A stretch of 64,000 bases of DNA from Capronia americana. Lineage: Eukaryota; Ascomycota; Eurotiomycetes; Chaetothyriales; Herpotrichiellaceae. The notes below the pieces were generated by a model. That model ran no database searches, had not been told where the DNA came from, and saw nothing but the letters and a program-made list of their open reading frames with translations. This document shows positions 1-10,616 of this stretch, in pieces. The stretch covers positions 808,093 through 872,092 of the forward strand of contig JADWQD010000009.1 in assembly GCA_016110215.1 (NCBI GenBank). Direction: 5' to 3'. A program made the position numbers and the translations under genes. Positions within the stretch are counted from its first letter, which is position 1, and each line of letters begins with the position of its first letter.

Positions 1-1902
1 CTAGTAAACGCTTGTGGGTCGTCTATACCCGCGATGGAGCCGAATCCGATGTACACAATCGGCCGCTCATCAGGAGTTTTGAGAAAATCGACTAGGTCTT
101 GGGGAGGTTTATAGGACTTGGCCAGATCCAGAAAGACGTAACCTGCGATATCGATTTCCGGGCCCCAATCATGCGGCTTAGGGACTAGGCTGGGCGACCA
201 GAGGTAGGTCATTGGGACTCTGAGCCGCGACAGCTGACCAGGAGCCCACAGCGTCGAGACCGGCTCCAAACCCAGAGTTTGCACTCGAAACCTGCTGACG
301 AGGTCGCCCAATCCCTGCCATACCATCAGATCGACCAATGGATAGCTCATGAAATTTGTATATCTCTGATCGACGTTGGATGACTTGATATTTGCCAGAG
401 GGTGTGGAAAGGCTTGGGTTGGCGAATAGGGGAAGGTAAAGACCAAATGCAAGGGAATGCTCAGTCTTTCAGCACAGTGAAAATGAGCGAATGAAGGGGG
501 GTTGGCAATGATCGCATCAGCCACAAATGGCGATTTTGAGCCCATCATCTTGAGGTTTGCAATGTCCTTTTCGTCGTCCGTGGCATTGATACAGGCTCTC
601 CAGAAGCCCTGGAACATTTGGAACATGGATTCACGTCTTTTACCGATTTCGCCGGATTTGACGGTCTCGATGGAAGGAATCAATCCAGGGTTTTTGACCA
701 TGAACGCCATGAGCTCGGATGGATCCTGGGGCGATCCGTTAATCTATGCCGCCACTGACCGAACGGTAGACTGAGAGCTTCGCAAATGGTACTCTCCTTT
801 GGGGAGGGAAAACTTACTCCGCCAATACTGAAAAACTCAAGACCGATTTCCTCCTCGACAAACTGTTTAAAGGTAGGGTGAGAAGCAATCCTCACTCGAT
901 GGTTGTAACGTGTCAGAATCTTCCCAATCTTCAAGAACGGTTGGATGTCTCCGCGTGAACCGATCTAGCAGTCATTTTCAAGACAATATCAGCACGTGTT
1001 CTCGTAAAAGCACTTGGAGATAAAGAAGGGGTCAAGAGAGGTCTCCTCTGATGGCATAAGACTGGAGAATTTCGTGAAGAAACAATTCTCTCGGAAACAA
1101 TGAATGGGAACGACACCCCCGAGACAACATTCGACCTGCAGCGAAGTGATGATATGCAACTTACCACCATGATGACGATATTGAGTCTGGGAACGATCAA
1201 CTTGTCCTTGTCTCTGCGGAAATCGGCTTTGGACTTCTCTGCCGCTAGAGCGTCCTGCTCGTGATGTGGTCCAAGTTGATGCTGGATTGTAGCTCCCAGG
1301 GCCTTTGCAAGGTAGCCTGTCTGAGCAGTCTCATTGACGGATATATTTAATCGTCCATCCCTGGCCACTCGGCCCTGAGATCTGAAGAACTCATTCCCGA
1401 CCTTTAGATGGTCCGGCTTAGGTTGATGAGTCCGCACTCGATTGAGTTGTGATTTGGACAACACGTGTCCGGCCGGTTGTGTTTTTGCCCTTTGCAGACT
1501 AGGTGGATTTTCGTCACCCGACGAATTTGTATCTGAATCGCTTGATGTTTCTTCAGAGGTTGGGTCTTCTAGTACAGGCTGATCCGGGTTCGAGAAACCC
1601 CGCCGGCCAGGGTCAGGCATGCGCGGAGCGACTGGACGAGCAAACTCAGTCTCGAACTTCTGCGAGGCAAGCTGCTGTCTCTCGGTCTTGCTGTATTGCC
1701 CAAGGCCATTCTGGATGTCCGCGACGCCGGCGCCGTCTTGCGCATGCACACTCTGCAGCGTTGTATCCGAAGTACCACGAGACGTGCTTGGTGCCGCGGC
1801 CTGCCTCTCAGGATAAGGAAACGATGTGGAAGGAGGGTCGAACGTGGGACTCGTCTCATAATCGACGGCGGAAGAGGCCAGAGGGGTCAAGAGTTGCGCC
1901 AT
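1..1902 (-). CDS. Sterol 3-beta-glucosyltransferase-like protein (3' part missing)
   Basis: Probable UDP-glucose:sterol glucosyltransferase (GT1/GT28 type), which adds a sugar to membrane sterols. Exons run 1902-1165, 964-818 and 725 to the left edge; the introns (965-1164, 726-817) have GTAAGT donors and TAG or CAG ends. About 536 residues are visible. The first 150 or so are Ser/Thr/Pro-rich and disordered. The N-terminal Rossmann part follows, with NIVIMV-IGSRGDIQPFLKIG at the first splice junction, HPTFKQFVEEEIGLEF, and IGG-DPSELMAFMVKNPG at the second. The last residues visible (RPIVYIGFGSIAG) start the C-terminal nucleotide-sugar-binding half, so the UDP-binding signature lies outside the window. 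No GRAM or PH domain is seen before the catalytic part, unlike ATG26, so it is more likely a paralogue than the autophagy enzyme. The start is the first ATG of the open frame. The family call is firm; the substrate is inferred. Confidence 0.85.
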
Positions 1903-3858
1903 GTGCAGCGGCTCGGGGAGGATCTCAACGAGCGTCAGGGTTCTTTAGACATGGTGCGATCAAAACAAGACTGACTGCTCGACGCTCGGGATAATCAAAG
2001 CACCTAGGGTCCTTTACAGGAACGAAGCCGCGGCGCAAGGATTCTTCTTCTCATCACCATGCTCTTGTTCTTGCGGGGACCAGAGGATATTGGACACTCG
2101 CACAAAATTCTGGATGCAGCAGCAGACTCGCAGATGATGTGTGACGGCGACCTCCAAACGTGTGTGGTGGGCGGGTGGCGGTTTTGACGGACTTGCGTCA
2201 TATGTGCTTGTTGGCTGTAATGGGCATTGTTGTTGGTCCGCGACGGGTTTAGGGGTGCTCGCACAGGGCTGGGAGGCTGGCCCGGCATCCTTAGTCTTCC
2301 CCCGGCGCTCAGACGAGCCGAAGCGCCCCTGCCGTCATCATCAGGACATTTCATCCACAACAGACCGTCAGGTCAACTCGTGCCACCTACGCAGTTGCCA
2401 TTTTGAGAGCGACATTCCTCAGAGCAACTCCACACATCTGGTGAAATAAGTCAGACATTGTAGCTCACTTACAAGGCCACCTAGAAGCCCAAGTACGAGT
2501 ACTCGTATGGGCAGCTTCCCCAGGCCCAAAACCAACTACAGCCGCCAACCCCGGATTGCTCGGCTCTCACGCAGCAGAGCCCCAGCTGAGGATCTGGCGC
2601 TGCCAATTCGCGCAGGCACGGCAGGGCATCCGACTAACCGACCAACCATCTCTTGAGCCTTCGCTTCGCCCACTACGGCACACTTGTGCACGCTCTCGCT
2701 ATCCTCATACAGAATCGGCAATAAGAATCATGCATGTTACAAGACCTCTCCCGTCGTTCACGGCTGCTCAGTTTCATCAAGCACTGCGCGACCTTTTGGT
2801 GTACAACAATCACCCTGCGCTTCACGAAGACCATCTGTTTGGCCATCAACCACTTCTCGGCGGTGGTTAGCACATCCCTCAGCATACAGAAGACGCAAGA
2901 GTCGTTACAAGCTGGTCTGCAATGCAGAGAAAGGCCGGAATATCACAGCATGCGGCATACAACGCCGCGTCATGAAGCTTAACGGCAATAAATGTCTCGC
3001 ACAGTATCAGTGATGGCTCGCATCCCGATCCTGCAAGTCACGAATCTCGATGGCATTACGAAGTAGGGTACTTGTAGTCAGCTACGGGCTGGAAGGATTC
3101 GACGCACGACGGTCCCAACCGCGATTGTTGGGAGCAACTCGACCACCTTGTGCTGCTAGGTTGCTGGAGCCAGGCTATTACCTATTACTCTTCTACGGCA
3201 AGCATTATTCTTGTCTCTGGGCCGCGGCCAAAGGCCGAGACGTCGTCAGAAAGTACCAGCACAGGTTGACATGGATCTGTTGCGACAGAACTGGCTACCG
3301 CTAGCCGATTCTCACCCAGTCTGAAAGCCAAAAGCCCCGAGTCCACCGTCCCCCGAGCTGTCAGTCCTTGTCCGACCAGGCCTGACCCGGCTAAGGTTGC
3401 TGGCCAAACCATCCTCTCCTGCCATTAAGATCACCGCTTTCCAGTCGTCGTGCATCAAGCACAGTCTAGTGCGCCCAACCCATGCACCCCTGATTGCCCA
3501 GATCTAGAAGCCTCAGCGTCATCGGTACACATTCTGCGTCCCGGACACGACCGAGCTGTTGCAGATTATCACAGGGCTGAACGCTCGGTATTTAATCATC
3601 CTCCTCTTCTGGCCATGCTGCATTTTCCCATGCTGCGCCTTGCAGGCTTCTCGGTTCGCCAATGCGTTTCCGCCCGCTCTGTCGTCTCCGCTGCCTCGGG
3701 GCGTCTCGTTACTCACGGTCTGCCCCGGATGGAAGGCCTAAGCTGATGCTCGGTTCTTCTGGTGGCGAGGGCGGCGCAATCGGATCCTGTAAGTCCTCAA
3801 GTCTATGCGGGCGTATACCGTCCAGCCTGTGCACTAGTGCGATCATCCTCAGGACCCA
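1903..3858. other. Intergenic: promoter side of the sterol glucosyltransferase gene
   Basis: No convincing gene. Open frames here are short, overlap each other on both strands and lack protein-like composition. The stretch should hold the promoter and leader of the minus-strand glucosyltransferase and the 3' end of the small gene upstream. A GTAC-type cluster (AAGTACGAGTACTCGTATGG) lies near 2490-2510. Confidence 0.5.
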
Positions 3859-4224
3859 CTAATCATCGCTTCCTGCTGACGGTCTTGTCCTTGTTCTTGA
3901 TGTCTGCTGCCAAGTACGCCGCACCTGGTGCAGCCTCTGCTCGATGCCTGCTTCAATCACGGCTCGGTTGGTGGTAGGAGGGAATAGGTTGGACTCGGTG
4001 CACAGGTTATACATCAACCGGATCACGTCGAGCTTTTCTCGTTCCGGGACGGCGGTCCAGACGACGTTGACGTCGGCCCATTTGGAGTTGGGGCGGGCGG
4101 CGCAATACTCGCCGTGGACTCGCCGGGCAAAGTTCTTGAAGTTGTCGAACTGGCGGGTGCTGAGCCCAAGCTTTTCCTGGACCTGAGCCGGCGAGTCTCG
4201 CAGTCTGATTGGCGTTGTGCTCAT
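3859..4224 (-). CDS. Small hypothetical protein, 121 aa
   Basis: Not recognised. It is a single-exon frame starting MSTTPIRLRDSPAQVQEKLG. The frame is open upstream to a GTG at 4293, but the first ATG is 4224-4222. The protein is mainly charged and helical-looking, with a balanced composition: LSTRQFDNFKNFARRVHGEY, KWADVNVVWTAVPEREKLDV, then an Arg/Thr-rich tail (RTRTRPSAGSDD). There is no signal peptide, membrane span or Cys/His cluster. Composition and a start a little over 1 kb from the divergent gene at 5239 favour a real gene, but I know no family for it. Confidence 0.6.
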   Translation of the reverse strand: MSTTPIRLRDSPAQVQEKLGLSTRQFDNFKNFARRVHGEYCAARPNSKWADVNVVWTAVPEREKLDVIRLMYNLCTESNLFPPTTNRAVIEAGIEQRLHQVRRTWQQTSRTRTRPSAGSDD

Positions 4225-5238
4225 GGCGATTCGAGCCGGATGGACGACCCAACGGGGACGGCGGAGGGGGAGGTGGTCGACAATGGACGACACAGAAGAG
4301 GTTCTGCGTATGGTGATGGAAGACCTGGCTGGACCATCGATGGTTTTTCAGCCTGACTCCAAGATGGACCCCCGGAGAAAAGGGCATTGCCGTCACTTGT
4401 CACTTTGCGACCCAGTGCTGCACTCTCGCTCCTGCCCTGCTACACTATTCTCCCACTACGCCCTTACGAGCTTTCTTGCCCAAACCTACCCCTCCAATTG
4501 GGCTCTGCCCCACCACCGACGTGCCAAGGAACAAGGTCCATTGTCAGAACAATTCCATAAGCGGTTCCCTAGCCGTTGATAGTCCACCCTATAAAAGAAA
4601 TGGTCACCGGATGCGGCGCCGGATGACCAGGGCCAGTCCAAGCCTTGGGCAGTTTCCAGGCTAGAGGAAGCTAGGAACTCGAGAAGCCGGCAATTGGCGC
4701 AGCCCAGGTTAGGGTTGGCTTTGATGGGGTTCTTCCCCTTGGGCGGCCCCCGGCTGATCCGTCGAAGGTGCCTTGGAAAAGTGCCGACGGCAGCGGCCAA
4801 TCGCTGGGCAGCTGGGTCCCCCTCCAGGCCGACTGCGAAACACTAGCCTAGGGTAACCCTTCGTCCCCCTCCGGGCGCGCCCATGTTTCATCGCCGCCAG
4901 GCCAGCGTGGGCGTGGGCTTCTGATTCGAGACTTGTGACAACCCGATACCAACTTCCTTCAACAAGTGTCGCAAGTCGACGTGACTCGACTCGACACGCT
5001 CTGCAACGACATGAATCACTCTCGCATCGACTTCCTCCTGTTCTTCTACATGTCTGCTTTCTTTCCTGTTCACTTCTCCCAGCTGCTGTGCACTTTTTGC
5101 TTTCTCCAGGCTCTCGCTGGCGAGGCCTCGTTCCCACGCTTCAGTTACGAATCTCATGACCTGACACTGCCCCTGTCGAGACTGTCCTTGTGAGATCTAT
5201 CCGCTTGTCAGCGCCTTGCACCGCCATTCGCAGCGAAG
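4225..5238. promoter_or_regulatory. Divergent promoter region
   Basis: About 1 kb between the minus-strand gene at 4224 and the plus-strand membrane-protein gene at 5239, so it should hold both promoters. It has pyrimidine-rich tracts, as fungal core promoters often do (for example 5020-5100 on the plus strand). No specific operator or TATA box was recognised. Confidence 0.4.
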
Positions 5239-6264
5239 ATGATCGGGTCCAAAACTCTGATCTTGACATCAACCTACCCGGCGGAGCTCTCCCCGCGGCC
5301 GACAAGTCATCAGCGATTACGACGCCGGTTCATCACCATATTGCATGGTGTGAGCTGGCTGGCTAGCGTGGTCGCTATCTCGCTCTTTGCGGCGGCCATT
5401 CCTTCATGGAACCAGAACTTCTTCCATAGTACGGGCCCGAACCGCGGCGACTGGACCGACGGCATGCCCCTGGGACCGCTGACTTTCGCCATGCTCTACC
5501 ACGCTATCGTCTTGATCCAGGCCCGCATGCAAAAGGCCCGGCGATCGGACGTCAGCACAAGTTATGGCCCCTCACTGAGCCAGCCATCCCTGCTTATCCA
5601 CACCACCGTCCCTTGTTTGGTCCTGCTGAGCCTGTTGCCGGCCTTACTCCTGGCAGCTTATGGATCACTATTCCGCTTCTGGCAGCCGGCGGTACGGACG
5701 CAGTCCGGCATTCTCGTTTGCAACACGCTCAACATCTTCGCCCGCGAGTGCGAGCCCACACTCTACGACATTGGCAGCCTGCAAATTGCCGGGATCACGT
5801 TTGGGGCACTCGTGTGGATCCTGCATTTTGCCCTGCTGCTGGTGAGTCTCCGTAACGTGAGACGCTCGCGGCTGGCCAAACAGCTGCAGAGGGAGAAGAT
5901 GGCGCAGTATGCCCGGAGCGAAGGGAGATCGTCCCGTGCCAGCCGACGAGGCTACGGCAGCCCGAGGGGATCCACCACCGGCGATGGTGCAGGAGACCAT
6001 GGCGCTTGGCACCAACATCCGCGTCCAGACCGGTACCGGCGAAGTGGTTCCAGTTCTAGCTCGAACTCTAAGTCTCGGTCGGGTTCGCAGTCAGGATCAA
6101 GAAACAACTCGCTTGTGGGAGGAATTGGCGAAGCACAGCGTGGTAGGGCAGAGGCCGGCGCCCCAGACGGACGACGGCAACAGAATAGTCAGCAGGAGGT
6201 GCCTATATTTTTCATCCAGGCTCCCGAGGAGTCGCATGCGCCCACATCGAGGCGATCTGGATGA
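5239..6264 (+). CDS. Four-span integral membrane protein of unknown function, 341 aa
   Basis: Single-exon gene. Four hydrophobic segments are visible at about residues 31-53, 78-96, 118-142 and 183-207, followed by a long hydrophilic Ser/Arg/Gly-rich tail (about 210-341) containing SGSSSSSNSKSRSGSQSGSR. The N-terminus is short and basic before the first span, with no cleavable signal. The four-span layout with a cytosolic-looking tail resembles MARVEL-type or fungal surface membrane proteins, but no diagnostic motif is seen. A second frame (5909-6517, GC-rich) overlaps the tail and runs past the stop; it is probably a shadow. The start is the first ATG of the frame. Confidence 0.65.
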   Translation: MIGSKTLILTSTYPAELSPRPTSHQRLRRRFITILHGVSWLASVVAISLFAAAIPSWNQNFFHSTGPNRGDWTDGMPLGPLTFAMLYHAIVLIQARMQKARRSDVSTSYGPSLSQPSLLIHTTVPCLVLLSLLPALLLAAYGSLFRFWQPAVRTQSGILVCNTLNIFARECEPTLYDIGSLQIAGITFGALVWILHFALLLVSLRNVRRSRLAKQLQREKMAQYARSEGRSSRASRRGYGSPRGSTTGDGAGDHGAWHQHPRPDRYRRSGSSSSSNSKSRSGSQSGSRNNSLVGGIGEAQRGRAEAGAPDGRRQQNSQQEVPIFFIQAPEESHAPTSRRSG

Positions 6265-6943
6265 TGTGCTGACGTCCTTCACCACTGGCCCTGCGCGTCT
6301 TACCGTGTCGTATGAGCAAATTTGTACCCCCAATACCTCTTGGCTTGTGCCGTATAGGTTAGCTGACCGGGAAACTTCGAGGCTATGGACAGAGCACGGG
6401 TCTCACCATTCACGATTTATACATAGAACAAGCTACGACGTTTATGAACATGGCCATCTTTTTGACATGAAAGTGTTTTCGACAGTACAAGGCGTGGTGC
6501 GATTTGCCCAGACGTGACCAGTGACCAGGTTTCCCAGCCCTCCTCATGCACGCCGCTCCTCCCACGCCTTAACAGGGTTCGAATCCTACAGCCTGTATCC
6601 CTGCACGCCAAACCACCGGAACCTGATCGTCTTCGTCCCGCAAGGTTCGGCCCGGCGTGCTTTGAGCGACGCGGCCTGCAGCTGCCACAAACTGCACAGG
6701 CAGACGGTAACGGTAAGGCGCTCCATCGATCATCGAGCCAAAAAGTCCCGCAAGCCCGTCAGCACCAGTGTGGTCAGGTCAGGTCAGCACACTCGTACCA
6801 TACTGTGTACTGGCAGCAGCCGGTACATAACAGGTTTGGGGGCCCACCATCCAGGCACTTTTGTAGTACATAGTACTCGTACTAGCGCCACACTTCAAGA
6901 CGTATGTAGTACCTCGAAGTCGAGGCCGGACAATTCCCATCGT

Positions 6944-6976
6944 GCTTGCTTGCTTGCTCGCTCGCTCGCTCGCTCT
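6944..6976. repeat. Tetranucleotide repeat (GCTT)n-(GCTC)n
   Basis: About eight tetramer units, GCTT changing to GCTC, inside the large intergenic block. A shorter (GCTC)n run occurs at about 36571-36588. Confidence 0.85.
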
Positions 6977-7581
6977 CGGAGATCAATGGCCCTCTCGAAA
7001 AGAAAAGAAAAATACGAGTAGACCACAGGCACCGACAGGCCACCGAGATCCCACTCAGTACGTACTCCGTAACCTTCGATTGAGAAAGCCGTGGATGTGG
7101 ATGCTTAAAGTTTTCCCGAGACGCATGAAATCAAGCCGTTCCGAGTCGGTATTGGTGCGTACTACAGTAGGTCTCCTGAGCTTCTCTCCCCACTGCAAAG
7201 GCCCCTGAGCTGGGTACGAGTACATAGGCTATCACTGGGTACTGAGTACTCGGACTGAACTGCGTAGTACTATGTATGTACTCGTACAAGTAGTAGCCTC
7301 ACACCACGATGCACCTGGACCTGGACCTGTGCCAGGTAAACAGCCCGAGACTCGCCGAATCCCAATCACAAACCCGGCTTCAACCTCAATCGCACCGGCA
7401 CCGAACGAGGCTGACGAAGCTGTCCAATCTACTGTACTGTGTACCTTGGCACTTCAAGTTTGCCCCCGTTGCAACGTTTCAAGGTTTGACGCCGAAACGC
7501 GCTCCGGGCGCTTCGATTGTCTTCGCCAGTCGTATTAATTACCTATGTAGGTAGTACTGTGTAGTGACTCCCGAAGTCAGA

Positions 7582-7606
7582 TTCCCAGTTCCCAGTTCCC
7601 AGTTCC
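7582..7606. repeat. Short tandem repeat, 7-bp unit CCCAGTT
   Basis: About three and a half head-to-tail copies of a 7-bp unit in the gene-free block, with no coding context. Confidence 0.85.
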
Positions 7607-8007
7607 GTCGGCTTGCGCGCGCGGCTGCTCAGTCGTCCGTCATTTCACATTGATGAACATGTTTTATTTCCTACCATCTTAATGACATACCGAGGACACA
7701 ATACACCGTACTTAGGAGAGTAGCATTCCGAAATTATCAGCGATTAGTGGCAGCGTGGCCGTGCATGAAAGGGGTTGACTCGCGCGCGTGGTGTTCACAC
7801 TAGACCGACATACATACATACGTACTCAGTCTGCGGAGTGCATGCGATGCAGGACGAGAACACAGTACGAGGTACTAGTAGTTACTACGTAGTTACTTAC
7901 GTATTCACTCAGTCGTGCTCGCCTCACTCGACTCACTGCAAGCCAAACCAGGCCGGACCAATGCATCCTAGTACATGTAGTAGTACTCTCGGCTACGTAG
8001 CGAAGGC

Positions 8008-8155
8008 TTTGACTTTGACTTTGCTTTTTCACTACACAGTACGAGTTACTTTTTCACTTTCACTACACTTTCACTTTACCTTTTGAGTTCAAGTTTCACC
8101 TCACTTTCACTTTTCACTTTTCCACATCCACATCCACATCCACTTCCAACTTCCA
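8008..8155. repeat. Pyrimidine-rich simple-sequence block (CTTTGA, TTTCAC, CCACAT units)
   Basis: A run of degenerate short units: TTGACTTTGACTTTG, repeated TTTCACTTTCAC, then three CCACAT copies near 8122-8142. It is strongly strand-asymmetric (pyrimidines on plus). No function can be assigned. Confidence 0.7.
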
Positions 8156-10616
8156 CCCATGCCCTAAGGGCCGCATTCACATTGGATGCCCTAGTAATTC
8201 ACAAATTGCATGCTCAGTTGTGTGTTCTGTTGTTCATGATGGATCATGTGCACAGCACACGGAGTAACCAGGACTGTTGCACGGGAACACGGCACGCCAG
8301 CCAGAGCTGAACATTTTTGTCGAACACTTTACACTTTCCGGTGCCCCTCGTACTCGTTACGAACGGGAAGATGTTTCCGTGCCCCGGCCCGTCCACATGC
8401 CGAAGCGGCTTATCTCCTTCCCCGGGAGGAGGAGTACGTCCTTCGTCAAAACGACACAGAAACTCGGATTCATACGAGGTACGAGGTACCGTCGAGGTGG
8501 ATTTGGATATTGCGCGGGATCGCTGTCTGTGATCGGTCGGTAATGCGTAGTTTGTGGTCCGTCTCACGAACCCCTTTTGTCCCAAACGTCTATATTCTGG
8601 GATTCGGATTTGGGATTCGAGAAGCCCAGGCCTTGTCGGTCTCTGTACGGGGAACAGACAACCATGTCTGGGTTCTACTTCTGGTTACTGTGTACTATGT
8701 ACTCCGTAGACAGCACCACAGAGAACGAAATCTAATCTCTGACGCATCGTACCGCCTTCCGCGATGTGTAATGTAGGGTGTAGTGTCCAAAACCACGAGT
8801 CTTCAAATCTAAAACTTTGCAAATCAGAAGTTTGGGAAGCTGGAATCTGAAGACGAGGCAAGACAAGAAAAGTGGCGGGAATTCATCATCTTCGACCAGG
8901 GGTTTTGGAGCCTTCGGATTCATTCCAAGCCCGGTCACTGACAGGAGACTTCCCCCTACTACTACTACAAGTACAGTACTGGATGTGACTCCATCATCTA
9001 TGGCATGTGCTAAGTGCTGTGCTCAGTCCATCCACCTCCCCGCCAAGACGGCAGGGAAACAAACGCCTTTCCTCCTGATCGCCCACGCGAGGAGCTGCCC
9101 ATGCCCACGCCCACTGCGTACTGTGTATGCCCACGTCTTGCGAGGGGCCAGGTTTCGTTCCATGATTTGAAAGTGAGGCGAGGCAAAAAAGCAAATACCA
9201 GAGACTCGAGGCCCCGAGATCCATGACACCCAGGACCCACTCACACACATCTGCTGCTGTCGCTGCATGGTTACCCACCATGTGAACTAGGAGTACTCGA
9301 GGGCTCGAGACTAGTAGTAGTTGGCAAGTTAAAAGTTCCATGAGAAGTGATCTGATCCCCCTACGAGTACTGCGTGACTGCGTACATGGGTCATGACGAT
9401 AACAGTGATCACAACCCGCGCCACCGGACCCTCGCACCACCGCTTGAACATGTCGGAGGTGGACCCGTGGAACCGGGACCCGATCCCGGGAACTGGGAGC
9501 CAGGGACCAGGCCTCCGGGGGGAACGCAGACGATCAAACGCCCAGATATTGGAACGCGCGAACTACATACAGTACTTACGGTACTTGCAGTAGTACATAC
9601 GAGATGCTCCGTCCGTACCTCGTACTGATAATATGAGTATCAGCAGACGAACCAGGGGGACCTGTATTCCTAATTTCTAACCCCTAAATCTCCTGATACT
9701 GTGGACGGCAGAAGAAGCAATCCCGAACCACTGGCGAGATGCAAGTCCGATACGGACGTACTCCGTCCGTAGTACGTACTCCTGACTCTCGATTGAGACA
9801 TGACATGTGAAGTGTGCTCACTACCGGAGGAGGCGAGTCAGAGATCGGTAACCATCGAGTCAGGCTCGGGACTGAGGAAATCGGTCGCCCCGTTTCGGGG
9901 AGGCCGCAAACTCCGTGGGTCGCAAAGGACGGTCCTGCAGTCTGCAGCGAGATTGCGACAGTGCCGAGATCAGATACTATTGTCCTGGCGCAGTGGTCAT
10001 CTGATCGTGAACCATCAACTAGGGATCCGTTGGTCTGAAAGTTAAACACTTCGCTTAGGCGGTCTCCTGTCGATCCTCCATCCATTGTCCTCCAGCTCGC
10101 TTGAGTCGACGACCAAGAGCACCATGTCTGTTTACGGTCATAGGTCTCATAGTCATTGAAAGCTAAGCTATGTGGTTGTTTCTCTACTTTCCATGCGAAT
10201 GAATCCATGTTCCATGCGGTCTGTCGCCCTTGCTTTTGACCGCCACCATCAAGGATGTAGACACCCAGAGGCGAGTTCTCTTCCAGCCAAACCCGACTGC
10301 TTCGTAATCGCGATGTCCCTTCCCACCGACGACCCCTTGGGCCAATGCAAATTGTGGCATTGTGCCCAGCTGTGCCCCGGGCAGGTAGACCCGTTTCCTT
10401 CCGGTTACGAAAAGCGACGTGGTTCGATTCGTGAAGTGACATTGTCGTTCCCGTAATTCCACCATGCTGTGCCGCACGTGTGTCCCCATTCCATTCGGAA
10501 GCTTGAGCTCACCACCCACTAAACAATGATTGTTGCAACCCGATATTTCCCTCATCACACCGCGTTTCCAGGTGGTTCCCTGTGCGGCCGCAGCTATTCC
10601 TGTACTTTTCTCGAGG

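Larger units (their letters stand above)
6265..10616. other. 4.35-kb gene-free convergent interval rich in GTAC
   Basis: It lies between the 3' ends of the membrane-protein gene and UFD4, where fungal spacers are usually a few hundred bases. No gene is supported. From about 6.8 to 9.8 kb I counted about 49 GTAC tetramers by eye, against roughly 12 expected by chance. Many occur in the forms AGTACT, ACGAGTAC and ACTCCGTAC. Short tandem repeats are listed separately. A 252-codon ATG frame (9684-10442, minus) starts 175 nt past the UFD4 stop; its composition is not protein-like. Confidence 0.6.

Noticed and set aside
5909..6517. 202-codon frame overlapping the tail of the four-span membrane protein
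   Set aside because: It lies in another frame of a Ser/Arg-rich coding region and has no motif; an alternative spliced C-terminus cannot be excluded.
6575..6586. GGTTCGAATCCT, which resembles the T-loop (B box) of a tRNA
   Set aside because: The flanking bases do not form a five-pair T stem and no D-arm A box or acceptor stem is found upstream.
6265..10616. A RIP-mutated transposon relic
   Set aside because: No AT-rich bias, no terminal repeats and no transposase or reverse-transcriptase fragments are visible.
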